The notes under the pieces are model-generated. The model saw only the letters and a list, made by a program, of their open reading frames with translations. It had not been told where the DNA came from and searched no databases. Of a DNA stretch of 7,504 nucleotides, positions 5,466 to 7,504 are shown one piece after another; within the stretch, counting starts at the first letter, position 1; every line of letters starts with the position of its first letter. Position numbers and translations under genes: made by a program. This DNA comes from Nitrospirota bacterium (lineage in GTDB: Bacteria > Nitrospirota > Nitrospiria > Nitrospirales > UBA8639). The stretch lies in assembly GCA_003233615.1 (NCBI GenBank), contig QIMB01000008.1:1-7504 (forward strand). The letters are read 5' to 3'.

Positions 5466-6026
5466 TTAACCAATTCCTGGCGCGGTATCCTGATCACGTT
5501 GTTCTTTTCGTGATTCTTCATATGCTTTTTGATCTTTGTCCAAGAACTGGCTTTTCTCAATCTCCATGATTTCCATAGGAGTCAGATATTTCAACGCGGT
5601 GGCTCCTAAGACTTTCTGACTCGCCGTGCCCTTCATTTGAATTTGGAGTAAGGCATCGGCGCCCATCATTTGCGCCTTCTTAATCAATTCAAAGTGTAGT
5701 TCATCCCAATTCACTTTCGCTTTTTCCGAAGATTGTTGCACGTTGATGTCATCCATTGTTTCATAGGGAATGTCAGGCGGCTCTTCAAGAATCTCAATAT
5801 GTTTATCGGCATTAGGATTATCGCCTCGAATGGAGGTGTCATCGATAACTGTCTCCACTCGTGGGGCACGGGCGGTCTCAATGTCAAAGCTTTTGAGTCG
5901 CATTGCGGCTAACGCTGCTTCATGTTGATTGCTACTATGCGAAAGCCGTTCAAGTTTGCCCGCACGATCCTGAGCCTCCTGAAGACTCATCCTAGCCCCT
6001 GATTTTCGAAGCGCATTCACTGGCAT
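5466..6026 (-). CDS. Protein of unknown function with a weakly YbjQ-like segment
   Basis: I do not recognise a named family. The frame is open to 6071, but the start is placed at the internal ATG 6026, where TAAGGAG lies seven bases upstream; this gives 186 residues. There is no signal peptide or membrane segment, so it is probably cytoplasmic. Residues 1-50 are charged and helical. Residues 77-147 read IEILEEPPDIPYETMDDINV, then an Asp/Glu-rich link, HFELIKKAQMMGADALLQIQ and GATALKY. This order (strand, helix with KAxxxGADAL, strand, GTA-like end) recalls YbjQ/DUF74-type and related small domains in bacterial proteins, but the match is weak and by eye. The last 30 residues are strongly charged and probably disordered. 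It lies 137 bp downstream of the dioxygenase and likely has its own promoter. Existence of the gene is fairly sure; function is unknown. Confidence 0.7.
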   Translation of the reverse strand: MPVNALRKSGARMSLQEAQDRAGKLERLSHSSNQHEAALAAMRLKSFDIETARAPRVETVIDDTSIRGDNPNADKHIEILEEPPDIPYETMDDINVQQSSEKAKVNWDELHFELIKKAQMMGADALLQIQMKGTASQKVLGATALKYLTPMEIMEIEKSQFLDKDQKAYEESRKEQRDQDTAPGIG

Positions 6027-6033
6027 GCTGCAA

Positions 6034-6040
6034 CTCCTTA
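6034..6040 (-). promoter_or_regulatory. Ribosome binding site that decides the start of the unknown gene
   Basis: TAAGGAG on the minus strand is seven bases before ATG 6026. The upstream in-frame ATG at 6071 has no such site, and the 15 residues it would add (MGSYSTKVFFLRSCS) would be translated through this ribosome binding site. Confidence 0.65.
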
Positions 6041-6125
6041 AGAAAAATACCTTTGTGCTGTAGCTTCCCAAAGTACCATCACCAGCAACGCATGTCTGTA
6101 GGAAACGGCAATAGAAACGACGGAA

Positions 6126-6155
6126 TATCTACCTGCTAGAGAATCATCTTGTCAA
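6126..6155 (-). promoter_or_regulatory. Candidate promoter for the unknown gene
   Basis: On the minus strand a perfect TTGACA (6155-6150) is followed after 18 bp by TAGATA (6131-6126). It begins nine bases after the dioxygenase stop, and the leader to ATG 6026 would be about 90 bases. The -35 box is exact but the -10 box is weak. Confidence 0.35.
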
Positions 6156-6163
6156 TGAATCTC

Positions 6164-6823
6164 TTACAGGCCCTCATGTTCGGTCATGAACCAGCCAGCG
6201 ATGGAGAGGCGTTTGTGCTTGCCTGCTAAGGTATCGACTCGGCAGACGCGATGAAACCGTGGTACGGCAAAAATTGCCAAAGATCCGGGCGAAGGAGCGA
6301 TGCACTGGTCGACTTCTAAACGCATTCGTCCCTGCTCATCCTGTGTTTCATGGTACATGATGAGTTCTCCGCCCCAATCTGGTTGCCATTCTTCATGGAA
6401 ATAGGTGACTAAGGCTAACCGGCGAGTAGGAGGGATTCGTCCTTGTGCATAGGTGTACGCATCGTCAGTATCATCGTGAGTGGAGAGACAATCTCCGACC
6501 CCATACGAGTAATAATTGAAATTGATATGCCGTCCGGTAATGTTGGGAAATGATTCTATATACTCGGCAACACATGGGAGCCCGACTCGATCCATGAAAC
6601 GAGTGCCTTCTGCAGGAGCAATTTCTGCTTTCAACCAATTGCCGCAATTCTGAAAGGCTTGGGCTACGGGCGGCATGTTGTGTAACGCCGTCCATGTTGA
6701 ATGATCCATTGCCTCTCGAAACATCTTCCGTTCTTCTGCAGACCAGAAATGTTCTAGAATTAAGACGGGATCTTGTGCGAATGAGAACTGTGCGGAATGA
6801 AAATCGGAAAAATGAGTTTTCAT
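6164..6823 (-). CDS. 2OG-Fe(II) dioxygenase (prolyl 4-hydroxylase-like fold)
   Basis: These cytoplasmic enzymes use Fe(II), O2 and 2-oxoglutarate to hydroxylate a protein or small-molecule substrate. The 219-residue protein has the complete double-stranded beta-helix signature: His116 and Asp118 in LSTHDDTDD, the distal His191 in VPRFHRVCRV, and Arg205 in KRLSIAGWF, placed to bind the 2-oxoglutarate carboxylate. Between them are the family strands LALVTYFHEEW, DWGGELIMY (149-157) and the PSPGSLAIF turn, which resemble the P4H/Ofd1-Tpa1 branch (2OG-FeII_Oxy_3 and _4 type). The N-terminal 90 residues are substrate-side helices without a recognised motif. The ATG at 6823 has only a poor ribosome site (AAAGAG too close), and an inverted repeat lies 30-76 bases upstream. 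The downstream neighbour is of unknown function, so the substrate cannot be guessed. The fold and active site are secure. Confidence 0.88.
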   Translation of the reverse strand: MKTHFSDFHSAQFSFAQDPVLILEHFWSAEERKMFREAMDHSTWTALHNMPPVAQAFQNCGNWLKAEIAPAEGTRFMDRVGLPCVAEYIESFPNITGRHINFNYYSYGVGDCLSTHDDTDDAYTYAQGRIPPTRRLALVTYFHEEWQPDWGGELIMYHETQDEQGRMRLEVDQCIAPSPGSLAIFAVPRFHRVCRVDTLAGKHKRLSIAGWFMTEHEGL

Positions 6824-6852
6824 AACTCTTTACTCTATTGTCTGTTGCGACT

Positions 6853-6899
6853 GCGTAGGTATTGAGGCTGAAGACTGAAGGCTACTCCTCAATACCCGC
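6853..6899. promoter_or_regulatory. Perfect-arm inverted repeat upstream of the dioxygenase
   Basis: GGTATTGAGG (6858-6867) and CCTCAATACC (6887-6896) are exact complements across 19 bases. GCG and CGC extend the pairing outward past a two-base bulge, for 13 pairs in all. It lies 30-76 bases before the dioxygenase start, in its leader or promoter. No T-run follows on either strand, so it is more likely a two-site operator or leader RNA stem than a terminator. Confidence 0.5.
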
Positions 6900-7141
6900 A
6901 ATGTTAGATGATGACGAATGGAGCTGGCTCCTCAAGACCTTCGGTTTTCAGTCTATCCACCTGAGTATGTATTTATCCGCGATATGTCCCGCGAGCCTCT
7001 CAAATATCTTTGTAGCAAGTTCTCTCTACCGTCGCAATGCATTGAATGAGTTCTTCCCCGTGTCTTGCGAGTGATCGGAGAACCGTATTCCCTCATCGCT
7101 GATGATGCCTGCCTTCTCTCGGGCATGTATTTGCCAGGGGA

Positions 7142-7456
7142 GTGAAATGTTCAATTCTCCCCGTTTGGATGTGGTCGAGTGCTGCGCTGTATCACAATGA
7201 GATATCTCACGTATCTATTCGGATACGTGATTTCAGAAACCAGGAGCAAACTGATGACATATTACTGGGTGTGTTCATGTATTACCTTTATATATCAATA
7301 GGTTATTTGAATGAAAATCACGTGATGGCAATGAGAATCTTCATGGCAAACGTTTTGCATAATCCAAAAGAAACGAATTTGCTACATGGCAATCATCACC
7401 AGACGGCCCATGATTGTTATATTGCGGGATTTGTTCCAAAGGCAGGTTGTCGGTGA
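7142..7456 (+). CDS. Doubtful small hypothetical protein
   Basis: A GTG-started frame of 104 residues. AGGGGA directly abuts the start, too close for a normal ribosome site. The product has a moderately hydrophobic stretch (LLGVFMYYLYISIGYL, about residues 41-56) and many His and Met residues near the end (NLLHGNHHQTAHDCY), with no known domain. A 9-bp perfect hairpin sits inside it. Base composition is more AT-rich than that of the firm genes. Most likely a chance reading frame. Confidence 0.18.
   Translation: MKCSILPVWMWSSAALYHNEISHVSIRIRDFRNQEQTDDILLGVFMYYLYISIGYLNENHVMAMRIFMANVLHNPKETNLLHGNHHQTAHDCYIAGFVPKAGCR
7207..7230. other. Perfect 9-bp inverted repeat
   Basis: TCACGTATC and GATACGTGA flank a six-base TATTCG loop. 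No T-run follows, so it is not a standard terminator. It could be an operator for something beyond the window or an RNA hairpin. A second palindrome, ATCACGTGAT, lies at 7318-7327 and shares the TCACGT half-site. Confidence 0.4.
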
Positions 7457-7504
7457 ATCTTAATAAACTGAGTCAGATCCAAGATTTGGACACAGGCCAA
7501 AGCA

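Larger units (their letters stand above)
6824..7504. other. Region without a convincing gene
   Basis: About 680 bp to the right edge. Both strands contain only short reading frames with no family pattern; the frame at 6862-7074 begins inside the inverted repeat and has no ribosome site. It becomes AT-rich after about 7240. It holds two clear inverted repeats (6853-6899 and 7207-7230), the palindrome ATCACGTGAT at 7318-7327 and the weak ORF at 7142-7456. It could be decayed sequence or the upstream region of a gene beyond the window. Confidence 0.5.

Noticed and set aside
6027..6071. Longer N terminus of the unknown protein, starting at ATG 6071
   Set aside because: The internal ATG 6026 has TAAGGAG at ideal spacing and the upstream ATG has none.
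6471..6695. 74-residue minus-strand frame
   Set aside because: It lies in another frame of the dioxygenase gene, which carries the full active-site signature.
6862..7074. 70-residue plus-strand frame, considered as a transposase remnant
   Set aside because: No DDE, HTH or other transposase motif is visible, and it starts inside an inverted repeat without a ribosome site.

Overview
The window looks like chromosomal DNA from a Gram-negative (diderm) bacterium of roughly balanced base composition. A PagL-type lipid A deacylase with a signal peptide and a C-terminal Phe requires an outer membrane. The foldback repeat near 1.6 kb and the overall gene set remind me of Nitrospira-like Nitrospirota, perhaps a lower-GC lineage. 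That placement rests on memory of similar repeats and is an inference, not a result.

Layout. (1) 1-1220, minus strand: an operon of a short NfeD-like membrane protein followed by an SPFH/stomatin-like (QmcA/paraslipin type) protein that runs off the left edge. The two overlap by 11 bp, and the SPFH gene carries a 7-bp tandem duplication at codons 13-16 that breaks its frame. (2) 1221-2024: an 800-bp non-coding stretch with a dyad-symmetric operator-like site, a 124-bp foldback (MITE-like) element and several hairpins. It ends in a good sigma70-type promoter that touches the first ATG of the next gene. (3) 2025-4291, plus strand: an HDOD-domain signalling protein overlapping by ATGA with a soluble pyridine nucleotide transhydrogenase (SthA/UdhA). 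This is a two-gene unit that may link an HDOD regulator to NAD(H)/NADP(H) balance. (4) 4292-5054: a short convergent gap with a hairpin, then a minus-strand PagL-like lipid A 3-O-deacylase. (5) 5055-5465: non-coding apart from an imperfect palindrome and a possible nine-residue micro-ORF. (6) 5466-6823, minus strand: a 2OG-Fe(II) dioxygenase, then a cytoplasmic protein of unknown function with a weakly YbjQ-like segment and probably its own promoter. (7) 6824-7504: no convincing gene, but two perfect-arm inverted repeats and one weak AT-rich ORF.

Functionally the neighbourhood is a set of small units rather than one pathway: membrane quality control or organisation (NfeD/SPFH), redox cofactor balance under a putative HDOD regulator, lipid A remodelling, and an orphan oxygenase. 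The most notable observations are the exact 7-bp duplication whose removal restores a perfect SPFH N terminus, the promoter position that argues for a later start of the HDOD protein, and the change at the expected catalytic Glu of the PagL-like protein. I see no CRISPR array, rRNA, tRNA or intact insertion sequence.
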